Positions 7,668 to 15,472 of a DNA stretch of 16,332 nucleotides are shown piece by piece. The notes beneath the pieces are model-generated. The model made no database searches. It saw only the letters and a program-made list of their open reading frames with translations, and was not told the DNA's origin. How positions within the stretch are numbered: the stretch's first letter is position 1; every line of letters begins with the position of its first letter. This DNA comes from an uncultured Clostridia bacterium (GTDB lineage: Bacteria; Bacillota; Clostridia; Peptostreptococcales; Anaerovoracaceae). The stretch spans positions 1-16,332 of the forward strand of contig CAKQNZ010000032.1 in NCBI GenBank assembly GCA_934255435.1. The letters are read 5' to 3'. The translations under genes and the position numbers were made by a program.

Positions 7668-8764
7668 CCGAGCACCTCGCTTTCAAGAAGTATGTCCTGG
7701 CCTGTGAAAGATAATTCAGGTCTGGAAAGCCTGAAAGCTTTGTCCGGTGAAGGAACGCCCTGACCGCCGACAGGGGAGGGAGCATCAGCTCCGCCGAATA
7801 TCTTAGGGGCGATGTATGCCTGGACTTTGTTCACTATCCCTGAATCAAGTGCTGACCAGTTGAGCCGGTTTCCTCCTTCGAGAAGTATGCTGTCTATTTT
7901 TTCCTGTCCCAGTATATCCATCAGCTGCACCAGATCCACATGTCCGTCTTTAGTTTCAGATACGGTAATGACTTTGCAGCCTGCGTCTTTATATATCATG
8001 TGCCGGTCTTCGTCTTTGCAGCAGGTGGCTATGATCGTCGGATATATGTCTGCGGTCTTTACTATCTGTGAATCGGCAGGCGTTCTGAGGCTGGAATCGC
8101 ATATTATCCTCACCGGGTGTCTTCCTTCAGGTATCCTGCAGTTGAGCAGTGGATCGTCTCTCAGTACTGTTCCGATGCCGGCCATGATGCCATAGTATCT
8201 GTTTCTGTCCTGGTGGACACGATAACGGGCTTCTTCACCTGTTATCCATTTAGATTCTCCTGTATATGCTGCAGTCTTGCCGTCCATGGTCATGGCGTAT
8301 TTCATGACTACATAGGGGCGGCCCGTACTTATGTAGTGAAAGAATACAGGGTTGAGACTGTCGCATTCTGCTCTCATGAAATCCTCGATGACTTCGATGC
8401 CGTTTTTTCTCAGGATCTCTATGCCTTTACCGGCAACGAGAGGGTTGGGGTCGGGGGAGCCGACTATCACACGTCTGATGCCGCTTTCTATTATTGCGTC
8501 AGTGCATGGAGGCTGTTTGCCATGGTGACAGCATGGCTCCAGCGTCACATATATGTCACAGCCTTCGGCCCTGCCTCCAGAGCTTTCAAGTGCTGCCAGG
8601 GCTGCACGCTCTGCATGAAGCTTCCCGTATGCTCTGTGATATCCTTCTGCTATGATGCTGCCATCCTTTACAATCACTGCGCCCACAAGGGGATTGGGAT
8701 CGACCCGGCCTGTACCTTTCTTTGCAAGCTCTATAGCTCTTGACATGAATTCTCTGTCTGTCAT
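7652..8764 (-). CDS. ribD: bifunctional pyrimidine deaminase / reductase
   Basis: A 370-residue enzyme performing the second and third steps from GTP to riboflavin: deamination of the diaminopyrimidine, then NADPH-dependent reduction of its ribosyl side chain. Residues 1-145 form the zinc deaminase, with HAE (50-52) and PCCHHGKQPPC (77-87) giving zinc ligands His50, Cys78 and Cys87 and catalytic Glu52. Residues 146-370 form the reductase (VVMKYAMTMDGKTA at its start, LLEGG later). An in-frame GTG at 8806 falls inside a hairpin and has no ribosome site. The ATG at 8764 follows AGAGGA and begins MTDREFM as in homologues, so I use it. It is the first gene of the rib operon, downstream of the FMN riboswitch. 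Confidence 0.96.
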   Translation of the reverse strand: MTDREFMSRAIELAKKGTGRVDPNPLVGAVIVKDGSIIAEGYHRAYGKLHAERAALAALESSGGRAEGCDIYVTLEPCCHHGKQPPCTDAIIESGIRRVIVGSPDPNPLVAGKGIEILRKNGIEVIEDFMRAECDSLNPVFFHYISTGRPYVVMKYAMTMDGKTAAYTGESKWITGEEARYRVHQDRNRYYGIMAGIGTVLRDDPLLNCRIPEGRHPVRIICDSSLRTPADSQIVKTADIYPTIIATCCKDEDRHMIYKDAGCKVITVSETKDGHVDLVQLMDILGQEKIDSILLEGGNRLNWSALDSGIVNKVQAYIAPKIFGGADAPSPVGGQGVPSPDKAFRLSRPELSFTGQDILLESEVLGCSQE

Positions 8765-8789
8765 ATCCTGTTTTCCTCTTTTCTTGAAC

Positions 8790-8806
8790 AAAAGTGGCTT
8801 CGCCAC
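8790..8806 (-). other. small hairpin just before ribD
   Basis: Read on the - strand, GTGGC-GAA-GCCAC (8806 to 8794) forms a 5-bp GC-rich stem with a three-base loop, followed by TTTT (8793-8790). It is too short for a confident terminator but resembles one. It lies about 25 bases before the ribD start codon. Confidence 0.4.
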
Positions 8807-8814
8807 GTATTATC

Positions 8815-8849
8815 AAAAGAAAAACCCTGAGTCTTTGAAAGGCTCAGGG
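8815..8849 (-). terminator. second intrinsic terminator in the rib leader
   Basis: On the - strand CCCTGAG (8849-8843) pairs with CTCAGGG (8831-8825), with extra CTT/AAG pairing possible inside, followed by TTTTTCTTTT (8824-8815). Transcripts that pass the riboswitch terminator at 8919-8950 must also pass this one before ribD. No antiterminator partner is obvious. Confidence 0.7.
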
Positions 8850-8918
8850 CTTGTTTTTTCTTCTTGACGAGATCTGCATCATCCAGCCTGTGTGACTGTA
8901 TGATATCGGGACCCGTTT

Positions 8919-8950
8919 AAAAAAGCTCTGAAACAATAAGTTTCAGAGCT
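8919..8950 (-). terminator. FMN riboswitch terminator
   Basis: On the - strand AGCTCTGAAAC (8950-8940) pairs perfectly over 11 bp with GTTTCAGAGCT (8934-8924), loop TTATT, followed by a T-run (8924-8919). The + strand has no T-run, so it acts only on the rib transcript. It is the expected expression platform of the FMN aptamer. A possible antiterminator contact is CAGAG just after the aptamer with CTCTG in this stem (5 bp, weak). Confidence 0.88.
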
Positions 8951-8966
8951 GATGTTCTCACTGATG

Positions 8967-8989
8967 GGATATATCTAATAAATATATCC
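8967..8989 (-). other. hairpin between FMN aptamer and terminator
   Basis: On the - strand GGATATAT (8989-8982) pairs perfectly with ATATATCC (8974-8967), loop TTATTAG. It follows the aptamer by only a few bases. It may space or stabilise the expression platform, bringing CAGAG and CTCTG on either side closer together. Confidence 0.5.
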
Positions 8990-8992
8990 TCT

Positions 8993-9100
8993 GTCTTCTT
9001 CCATCCAGACTTTACTGTCGGTACCGGAATCTCACCGGTTCAGCATAAACGCTCGCGGACTTTACCGCCGGTCGGGAATCTCACCCTGCCCTGAAGATTT
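8993..9100 (-). promoter_or_regulatory. FMN riboswitch (RFN element)
   Basis: Read on the - strand from about 9100, the sequence carries all the strongly conserved blocks of the FMN aptamer: ATCTTCAGGGCAGGGTGA, then ATTCCCGACCGGCGGTA, AGTCCGCGAGC, ACCGGTGAGATTCCGGTACC, GACAGT and AGTCTGGATGGAAGAAGA. The first and last blocks (TCTTC and GAAGA) pair as P1. The class binds flavin mononucleotide and represses riboflavin genes when FMN is plentiful. Here it sits in front of ribD with a terminator downstream, so control is by premature termination. The aptamer begins about nine bases after the predicted transcription start. Confidence 0.96.
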
Positions 9101-9115
9101 GTTCTGTTTGCCATT

Positions 9116-9144
9116 ATAATATCTCCGTCTAAAACATTTGTCAA
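9116..9144 (-). promoter_or_regulatory. promoter of the rib operon
   Basis: On the - strand the -35 box TTGACA (9144-9139) is perfect and the -10 box TATTAT (9121-9116) follows after 17 bases. Transcription would start near 9109, just ahead of the FMN aptamer. Confidence 0.85.
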
Positions 9145-9240
9145 GTAGATAAGGCATAATTTTAATATTCTGTGATTTGTGCAAAAAAACAAAAAAGATT
9201 TCAGAAATCAATTACTTCAATAAAAATTTACACGGACCTA

Positions 9241-9270
9241 TTTACTTTTATATATGTATGGTAGTATAAT
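9241..9270 (+). promoter_or_regulatory. probable promoter of asd
   Basis: A consensus -10 box TATAAT (9265-9270) is preceded by TTTACT (9241-9246) at 18 bases. The leader would be about 75 bases. A second TATAAT (9321-9326) lies nearer the gene but has no good -35. I see no lysine riboswitch or T-box in 9145-9352, which is AT-rich and otherwise featureless. Confidence 0.6.
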
Positions 9271-9352
9271 TGCAAGCAAGCACATTTTAAAGGACATACA
9301 CGATTCCAAAAGATTTATTATATAATAATTAACATATACGGAGGTAAGCAAA

Positions 9353-10360
9353 ATGAAAAGAAAACCCAATATTGCAGTTGTAGGAGCAACAGGAGTTGTC
9401 GGATCGACATTCCTCAAAGTGCTTGAAGAGAGAGATTTCCCGTTTGAGAACATTTACATGATGGCATCTGCCAAATCAGCTGGAAAGACTCTGACATTCA
9501 AGGGCAAGGAATACACCATTGAAGAGCTTACCGAGCATTCCTTTGACAAACCTATAGATATTGCACTGTTCTCAGCAGGCGGCAGCACAAGTGAGAAGTT
9601 CGCACCGATCGCAGCAAAGCACGGCGTTACTGTAGTTGACAACAGCAGCCAGTGGAGAATGGATGAAAATGTTCCTCTCGTAGTACCTGAAGTAAACCCT
9701 CAGGATATCGAATGGAACAAGGGCATAATCGCAAATCCTAACTGTTCTACAATACAGGCGATGGTGGCACTTAAGCCGCTTCAGGACAAATACGGCATCA
9801 AGAGGGTAGTATATTCGACATACCAGGCTGTATCGGGTTCAGGTGTCAAGGGCATAAACGACCTCAAGAACGGTCTTGAAGGTCATGATGACCGGCTGCA
9901 GGCATATGCGCATCCTATCGCAGGCAATTGTCTGCCTCATATAGATGTGTTCACTGATAACGGATATACCAAGGAAGAGATGAAGATGATCAACGAAACT
10001 CACAAGATCCTTGGCGACGACGATATCAGAGTAACAGCAACAACAGTAAGAGTACCTGTTTTCGATTCGCACAGTGAATCTATCAATATCGAACTCGAAA
10101 AGCCATTCGAACTGGAAGATGTTGTTGAACTGTTCAGGAATTCACCGGGAATCGTTGTTCAGGATGATGTCAAGAACAATGTATATCCGCTGGCAAGAGA
10201 TGCAGCGGGTACAGATGAAGTATACATCGGACGTATCAGAAGAGACTTCTCTGTAGATAACGGTCTGAATATATGGGTAGTTGCTGACAACATCAGAAAA
10301 GGTGCAGCAACTAATGCAATCCAGATCGCAGAAAAGCTTGTCAAGGAAATGGCTGACTAA
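9353..10360 (+). CDS. asd: aspartate-semialdehyde dehydrogenase
   Basis: A 335-residue cytoplasmic enzyme reducing aspartyl phosphate with NADPH to aspartate semialdehyde, the branch point to lysine/diaminopimelate, threonine and methionine. Residues 8-17 (VVGATGVVGS) form the nucleotide-binding loop. The catalytic cysteine is Cys131 in NPNCSTIQ, and RVPVFDSHSES holds the catalytic-region His240. Length and motifs are those of the bacterial Asd family. The ribosome site GGAGGT (9340-9345) suits the ATG at 9353. It stands alone: the divergent rib operon is on one side and an insertion-sequence remnant on the other, whereas asd often neighbours dapA/dapB in related bacteria. Codon choice is more regular than in neighbours, suggesting high expression. 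No convincing terminator follows. Confidence 0.97.
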   Translation: MKRKPNIAVVGATGVVGSTFLKVLEERDFPFENIYMMASAKSAGKTLTFKGKEYTIEELTEHSFDKPIDIALFSAGGSTSEKFAPIAAKHGVTVVDNSSQWRMDENVPLVVPEVNPQDIEWNKGIIANPNCSTIQAMVALKPLQDKYGIKRVVYSTYQAVSGSGVKGINDLKNGLEGHDDRLQAYAHPIAGNCLPHIDVFTDNGYTKEEMKMINETHKILGDDDIRVTATTVRVPVFDSHSESINIELEKPFELEDVVELFRNSPGIVVQDDVKNNVYPLARDAAGTDEVYIGRIRRDFSVDNGLNIWVVADNIRKGAATNAIQIAEKLVKEMAD

Positions 10361-10410
10361 CAGTAAGCCATATTAAGATAAGATGATAAATGCCATCAGT
10401 TAAATTGATA

Positions 10411-10530
10411 TGATCCCTCTTAAGTAGACAAGGTAAATAACCAGAATCTACAGAAGGGGGATTTTTCATGTCAAAATCACCACACACACCAGAATTTCGG
10501 GCAATGGTATCTCAGGAATATCTTGACAGT
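10411..10530 (+). mobile_element. remnant of an IS3-family insertion sequence (left end)
   Basis: From TGATCCCTCTTAAGTAGACA (10411-10430) the sequence looks like the left terminal repeat and short leader of an IS3-family element. A ribosome site (AGAAGGGGG, 10452-10460) and the first codons of orfA (from 10468) follow. The similarity appears to stop near 10530, after which ordinary intergenic sequence leads into the uppP promoter. No matching right end is visible, so most of the element, including the catalytic orfB, is gone. The exact 3' boundary is a judgement from where the protein likeness ends. Confidence 0.65.
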
Positions 10531-10590
10531 ATTTTCTTTTTCATGATGCAGTCATGGTACATTATCCTTTGTTTTGACACATGTTTATGA
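10468..10590 (+). pseudogene. truncated IS3-family transposase OrfA
   Basis: The reading frame from ATG 10468 gives MSKSPHTPEFRAMVSQEYLD, the usual beginning of the helix-turn-helix OrfA protein of IS3-family elements (F-R-x-x-V-x-x-E-Y-L-D). After Ser21 the frame runs into unrelated, hydrophobic sequence and stops at TGA 10588-10590, giving 40 codons. OrfA proteins are usually about 90-100 residues and need OrfB for transposition, so this is a dead fragment. It is preceded by a good ribosome site and could still be translated into a short peptide. Its stop codon overlaps the extended -10 of the uppP promoter. Confidence 0.65.
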
Positions 10591-10596
10591 TATAAT
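10588..10596 (+). promoter_or_regulatory. extended -10 promoter of uppP
   Basis: TGATATAAT (10588-10596) is an extended -10 element (TGnTATAAT). Only a weak -35 (TTGTTT, 10569-10574, 16-base spacer) precedes it, which is acceptable for this promoter type. Transcription would begin near 10603, about 28 bases before uppP. Confidence 0.65.
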
Positions 10597-10630
10597 TCAC
10601 TATGTATGAAAAAATGTAGGGAGGTTTTTT

Positions 10631-11467
10631 ATGACATATTTTCAATCGATAATACTGGGACTGGCACAGGGGCTTTCGGAGTTCCTGCCTATAAGCAGTT
10701 CCGGACATCTGGCACTGCTCCAGTACTTCTTTGGAGTCGATGCTGATAATGTACTGCCCTTTGCAGTAATGTTGCATCTGGGAACGCTTGTTTCAGTTTT
10801 CATAGTCTACTGGAAGGACATAGTTGAGCTTGTGATAGAGCTTTTGGCAGTCATCAGAGACTTGTTTACAGGCAAAGGGTTGAGAATAAACGCCAACCCT
10901 ACAAGAAGACTGGGATTCATGATAATCGTGGCTACGATACCTACAGCAGTGATCGGGCTGCTTTTCAACGATCTGTTTGAATCACTTTACAGCTCGCTGA
11001 TCGCTATAGGCGCAGGTCTTCTTGTGACAGGTACTATCCTGCTCATCGCAGAGAGGATGGGAAGCAATAACAAGAACATAAAAGAAATGAAATTCAGGTA
11101 TGCGTTGTTTGTAGGACTCATGCAGGGCGTAGCGATATGCCCGGGAGTTTCAAGATCAGGATCAACTCTGTTCGGAGGCCTCATATCAGGTCTGAAAAAA
11201 GACTTTGCTGTCAAATTCGCATTCCTCATTTCTATCCCGTCCATACTGGGATCAGTAATAGTAGAGGCTCCGGCTGCATTCAGGGAAGGTCTGAGCATGG
11301 ATCTTATAGGTCCTGTTGTTGTCGGGGTACTGGTGGCAGCTATATCAGGTCTTTTTGCGATAAAAGCTATGATAAAGCTGGTATCAGACAAGAAACTCAT
11401 AGGTTTCACGATATACACATGGGCTGTCGGTATCGCTGTGATAATATACGGACTGTTCTTTGCATGA
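10631..11467 (+). CDS. uppP: undecaprenyl-diphosphate phosphatase
   Basis: A 278-residue membrane protein of the BacA/UppP family. It removes one phosphate from undecaprenyl diphosphate at the membrane, recycling the lipid carrier for peptidoglycan and other wall polymers; overproduction is known to give bacitracin resistance. Both active-site blocks are present: SEFLPISSSGHL (16-27, with Glu17 and Ser/His residues) and PGVSRSGS (171-178, with Arg175). About eight membrane segments are visible. AGGGAGG (10617-10623) precedes the ATG. It starts a series of same-strand genes, with 50 bases to ftsK and no terminator between them. Confidence 0.96.
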   Translation: MTYFQSIILGLAQGLSEFLPISSSGHLALLQYFFGVDADNVLPFAVMLHLGTLVSVFIVYWKDIVELVIELLAVIRDLFTGKGLRINANPTRRLGFMIIVATIPTAVIGLLFNDLFESLYSSLIAIGAGLLVTGTILLIAERMGSNNKNIKEMKFRYALFVGLMQGVAICPGVSRSGSTLFGGLISGLKKDFAVKFAFLISIPSILGSVIVEAPAAFREGLSMDLIGPVVVGVLVAAISGLFAIKAMIKLVSDKKLIGFTIYTWAVGIAVIIYGLFFA

Positions 11468-11517
11468 TGATACATAACAGTCATTTCAGATATACCGGCA
11501 GGGGAAGAGGTTGAGTG

Positions 11518-14133
11518 ATGGCACAAAAGAGAAAACCGGGCAGAACGTCCGGCAGCAGAAAAACTTTAAAAACAAGTTCATCAGGAAGGACCGCATCATC
11601 ACAAAAGAAAAAAAACGACAGATATGAACGTGAAGAGACCAACAGCCGTGTCAAAGACGAGATAGTTGCTGTGCTTATAACAGCTGTGGGAGTATTCCTT
11701 GCCATCGCATTCCAGACATCTGCGGCCGGCGCTTTCGGGACTTTGTTTTCTGAATTCTTCAAGGGATGTTTCGGTTTTGCGGCGTACATACTGCCGTACT
11801 ATTTCATAATATACGGTATAATGCTTTTTGCAAAGCAGACAATACATGTAGGTGCGAAATCAGTTATACTGCTGATCATTATATTCCTTATGATATCGCT
11901 GATGAATGCAGGGAGATTCATATCATCTGCAGGTGTCAGGTCAGGGATCGGGAGCATAAGTTCTCATTATGTCAGCGGCATGCACCTTGAAAGCGGAGGA
12001 GTGTTCGGCATGATGGCAGGAGGCGGGATAGTGCGTCTTGTTGGTCTGCCGGGACTTTATATCACAGCTGTAGTGGCAGTATTCATCTGCCTGCTGCTCC
12101 TGATGAACACACCGGTTTCAAGATTTTTCGAAGAAGCGAAGAGGCGGCGTATCAGGCATGCTGAAATACGTGAACAGAAGCTTCGTGAAAAAGAGCGTCT
12201 CAAAGAGGAACGGTTCAGACAGATGGAAATGGAGCTTGCTATGGGAGAGTCGGGAACGGACAAAAGACCGGAGCCTGTGACCCATGGTCAGCGGAGGATA
12301 CTGGATTACATAAGTCGTGAAAGTTTCCGGCCTGAGACTGGCAAGGCGGATATGCAGTATGATGCTGACAGCGATATTCCTGCAATTGCAGCAGACGATG
12401 AAGTCCTTGATTTTACTCTGGGAGAAGATCCGCCTGTAAAGAAAAAACGCAGCAGGAAGAACAGAAAAGAAAAAAATACGGATATCAGACAGCAGCCTAC
12501 AGCAGAGGATACCGGTGGTACGCCTTCGCAGGAAGAAAGGCTTTCTGACAAACCGGTGATCGTAGGCGGTATAATGCCTGAAAAACAGCATGAAAAGATC
12601 ACGAATTCCGAAGCCGCCAGAAGCACTCTCAAAGCAGACGACTTCAATGTGACAGTATCGTCAGCTGAAGAATACAGATTCCCGGATGTCGAGCTGCTGA
12701 AAGTCAGGAAAGCAGACCGCAGCGGTATGGACAATGAGCAGACGCTCCGTGCTAAGGCTATGAAGCTTGAAGACACACTCCACAGTTTCAATATAGATGC
12801 TCAGGTCACGAATGTGACCCAGGGACCTGCAGTCACACGATATGAAGTACACCCAAACAGCGGCGTCAAGGTCAAAGGTATCAAGAACCTTGCCGACGAC
12901 ATAGCGCTGAACATGGAGGCCAAGAGCATAAGGATCGAAGCGCCGATACCAGGAAAACCGGCAGTCGGCATAGAAATAGAAAATGACAGAGTGAACATGG
13001 TCACTATAAGGGAGATAATCGATTCAGCGGCCTTCAGGAAAGCTGAATCGAAGATCAGCTTTGCAGTGGGCAAAGACATAGCAGGCAATGCCATAGTCGG
13101 CGATTTGAAATCCATGCCTCATCTGCTGATCGCAGGATCGACGGGTTCAGGAAAGAGTGTCTGCATAAACAGTATAATCACCAGCATACTCTACAAGGCA
13201 AGACCTGATGAAGTAAAGCTTGTACTTATTGACCCGAAGGTGGTGGAGCTTGCCAACTACAACGGTATACCGCATCTTCTGATACCTGTCGTAACTGAAC
13301 CTTCCAAAGCTGCTGCAGCTCTGAACTGGGCTGTAGCCGAGATGGACGAGCGATACAGGAAATTTGCTGCAGAGAAGGCGAGAGCTTTGGCAAGCTATAA
13401 CCGCATAGTCAGGGAACGTGGTGAAGAAGATCTGGTTATGCCACAGGTCGTGATCATAATAGACGAGCTGGCTGATCTGATGATGGCTGCACCGTCGCAG
13501 GTGGAGGAGTCAATATGCAGACTTGCCCAGAAAGCCAGAGCTGCAGGCATGCACCTTATAGTCGCTACACAGAGACCGTCAGTGGATGTCATAACCGGCG
13601 TCATCAAAGCAAATATCCCGTCAAGGATAGCCTTTGCAGTATCGTCCCAGTTCGACTCAAGGACAATACTTGATATGCAGGGTGCAGAGAAGCTTGTTGG
13701 AAAAGGCGATATGCTTTATCATCCGCTGGGCAGCGGCAAACCTGTCAGAGTGCAGGGCACATTCATTTCTGACGAGGAAGTCCAGGCTGTCATAGACTTT
13801 GTGCGTGAGCAGGTGGAGGATGCGGAGTATTCTGAAAATGTCATGGATACTATCGAGCGTGCCAATGTAGCACCTGCAGAGAAACATGACCGGGATCTGG
13901 AGGATGAACTGCTGACAGACGCTATAGAACTGGTGGTAGAAGCACATCAGGCGTCTGTATCTATGCTGCAGCGCAGGTTCAGGATAGGATACAATCGTGC
14001 TGCAAGGATAATAGATATGATGGAAGACAGGCAGATAATAGGACCGGCAGACGGCAGCAGGCCAAGACAGGTCCTGATCTCTGAAGAGGAACTGTCCGAT
14101 ATGAAAAAAGAAACAGAGGATATTGAAGAGTAA
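11518..14133 (+). CDS. ftsK: DNA translocase FtsK/SpoIIIE
   Basis: An 871-residue membrane-anchored motor that pumps double-stranded DNA through the division septum. Order of parts: a basic N-terminal tail (1-45), four membrane segments (about 48-195), a charged, variable linker (about 200-400) with a basic cluster near 305-320, the RecA-like motor with Walker A GSTGSGKS (540-547) and Walker B VVIIIDELADL (Asp649, Glu650), and a C-terminal winged-helix gamma domain (about 797-860, ARIIDMMEDRQIIG) that reads DNA polarity signals. The start could be GTG 11515, but AGAGG (11506-11510) is better spaced for ATG 11518. The sequence does not tell whether it acts in vegetative division (SftA/FtsK) or sporulation (SpoIIIE); the four membrane segments favour a membrane-bound form. 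Its stop overlaps the rimO start (TAATG). Confidence 0.95.
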   Translation: MAQKRKPGRTSGSRKTLKTSSSGRTASSQKKKNDRYEREETNSRVKDEIVAVLITAVGVFLAIAFQTSAAGAFGTLFSEFFKGCFGFAAYILPYYFIIYGIMLFAKQTIHVGAKSVILLIIIFLMISLMNAGRFISSAGVRSGIGSISSHYVSGMHLESGGVFGMMAGGGIVRLVGLPGLYITAVVAVFICLLLLMNTPVSRFFEEAKRRRIRHAEIREQKLREKERLKEERFRQMEMELAMGESGTDKRPEPVTHGQRRILDYISRESFRPETGKADMQYDADSDIPAIAADDEVLDFTLGEDPPVKKKRSRKNRKEKNTDIRQQPTAEDTGGTPSQEERLSDKPVIVGGIMPEKQHEKITNSEAARSTLKADDFNVTVSSAEEYRFPDVELLKVRKADRSGMDNEQTLRAKAMKLEDTLHSFNIDAQVTNVTQGPAVTRYEVHPNSGVKVKGIKNLADDIALNMEAKSIRIEAPIPGKPAVGIEIENDRVNMVTIREIIDSAAFRKAESKISFAVGKDIAGNAIVGDLKSMPHLLIAGSTGSGKSVCINSIITSILYKARPDEVKLVLIDPKVVELANYNGIPHLLIPVVTEPSKAAAALNWAVAEMDERYRKFAAEKARALASYNRIVRERGEEDLVMPQVVIIIDELADLMMAAPSQVEESICRLAQKARAAGMHLIVATQRPSVDVITGVIKANIPSRIAFAVSSQFDSRTILDMQGAEKLVGKGDMLYHPLGSGKPVRVQGTFISDEEVQAVIDFVREQVEDAEYSENVMDTIERANVAPAEKHDRDLEDELLTDAIELVVEAHQASVSMLQRRFRIGYNRAARIIDMMEDRQIIGPADGSRPRQVLISEEELSDMKKETEDIEE

Positions 14134-15470
14134 TGAAATTATTTATAGAAACACTGGGATGCCCGAAGAATTTCAATGATTCCGAAGGCATAGGCGGAAT
14201 ATGGAAAAGATCAGGCATGACTGTAACAGACGATCTGGAGCAGGCAGATGCGATCCTTGTCAATACATGCGGATTCATAAATGACGCCAAGAAGGAGTCC
14301 ATCGACAGGATCTTCGACATGGCAAGATTCATAGATGACAAACAGACAGCGTCGGGCAGCAGACCGCTGCTCATCGTCACAGGATGTCTTTCACAGAGAT
14401 ACGGCGGAGACCTTTTTGAAGAAATGCCGGAAGTGGATATTTTCCTGGGAGTCAATGACTACGAGAAACTGCCGGAAATCGTCAGGAACCTGAAACAGGG
14501 CGAGAGGAAACAGGTATTCAGCTGCGAGCCGACTGTTTTCGAAGAATTTTCAGCAAGGAACATTCAGGACAACCCGTATTCCATGACTGTCAGGATAGCC
14601 GAAGGCTGCAACAACTGCTGCGCATACTGCGTCATACCGCAGATACGAGGCAGGTACAGGAGCAGACCGATAGAAAATATAGTCAGTGAAGCCACTGAGC
14701 TGGCGGGAAAGGGCTGCCGGGAACTGATACTGATAGCACAGGATGTGACAGAGTACGGCAGAGATCTTTATGGAAGTCTGAAGCTCCCTGAACTTCTCAG
14801 GAAACTCTGCAGGATAGACGGGATCGAATGGATAAGGCTGATGTACTGCTACGAGGACAAGATAACTGACGAGCTGATAGATGTGATGGCATCAGAATCA
14901 AAGATATGCCACTATATCGACATACCTATGCAGCACTGTTCGGACAACGTGCTCAGCGCTATGAACAGACACTCGACGAACAGCAGTATAACAGATACGA
15001 TAAAACGCCTCAGGAAAGCTATACCGGACATCCACATCAGGACGACACTGATAACAGGATTTCCGGGAGAGACCGACGAGGATTTCAATGAGCTGGTGGA
15101 GTTCGTTGAAACTCAGCGCTTCGAGCGCCTTGGAGTTTTTGCATATTCCAGAGAGGAAGGTACTGTGGCCGGGGACATGGAATGTCAGATAGACGAGACG
15201 GTCAAAGCTGCACGTGCTGATTCCATCATGAGGAGACAGATAGATATTTCCAGAGAAATAAATGAAGGAAAGATCGGCAATACTATCAGGGTGATCGTGG
15301 ATGAAAAAGATGAAGATGGGGCATATATAGGCAGAACGCAGTACGATGCTCCCGAAATAGATAATGCAGTTGTTTTCCGCAGTGATGAAATACTGAAACC
15401 AGGTGATATGGTGAACGTGAAGATCACAGATGCGTTCGACTATGATCTGGTCGGAAGAATGGAGGAATGA
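14133..15470 (+). CDS. rimO: ribosomal protein S12 methylthiotransferase
   Basis: A 445-residue radical-SAM enzyme that adds a methylthio group to a conserved aspartate of ribosomal protein S12. The N-terminal UPF0004 domain starts MKLFIETLGCPKNFNDSE and supplies three cysteines for one Fe-S cluster (Cys10, Cys46, Cys85). The radical-SAM core has the CX3CX2C motif (Cys159, Cys163, Cys166, in GCNNCCAYCVIP) with an extra Cys162 next to it. A TRAM domain (about 375-445) binds the substrate. The TLGCPKN start favours RimO over the tRNA enzyme MiaB. The start codon overlaps the ftsK stop by one base, so translation is probably coupled, and the end lies just before pgsA. Confidence 0.94.
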   Translation: MKLFIETLGCPKNFNDSEGIGGIWKRSGMTVTDDLEQADAILVNTCGFINDAKKESIDRIFDMARFIDDKQTASGSRPLLIVTGCLSQRYGGDLFEEMPEVDIFLGVNDYEKLPEIVRNLKQGERKQVFSCEPTVFEEFSARNIQDNPYSMTVRIAEGCNNCCAYCVIPQIRGRYRSRPIENIVSEATELAGKGCRELILIAQDVTEYGRDLYGSLKLPELLRKLCRIDGIEWIRLMYCYEDKITDELIDVMASESKICHYIDIPMQHCSDNVLSAMNRHSTNSSITDTIKRLRKAIPDIHIRTTLITGFPGETDEDFNELVEFVETQRFERLGVFAYSREEGTVAGDMECQIDETVKAARADSIMRRQIDISREINEGKIGNTIRVIVDEKDEDGAYIGRTQYDAPEIDNAVVFRSDEILKPGDMVNVKITDAFDYDLVGRMEE

Positions 15471-15472
15471 GT

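Noticed and set aside
8117..8743. Open frame of 208 codons on the + strand
   Set aside because: It is antisense to ribD, whose deaminase and reductase motifs are clear; the composition is that of a mirror frame.
10338..10372. Hairpin at the end of asd (ATGGCT pairing with AGCCAT)
   Set aside because: The stem includes the last codons of asd, is only 6 bp, and is not followed by a T-run.
10574..10579. TTGACA as the -35 box of uppP
   Set aside because: Only 11 bases separate it from the TATAAT at 10591, and no -10 lies at the right distance downstream. The extended -10 explains the promoter better.
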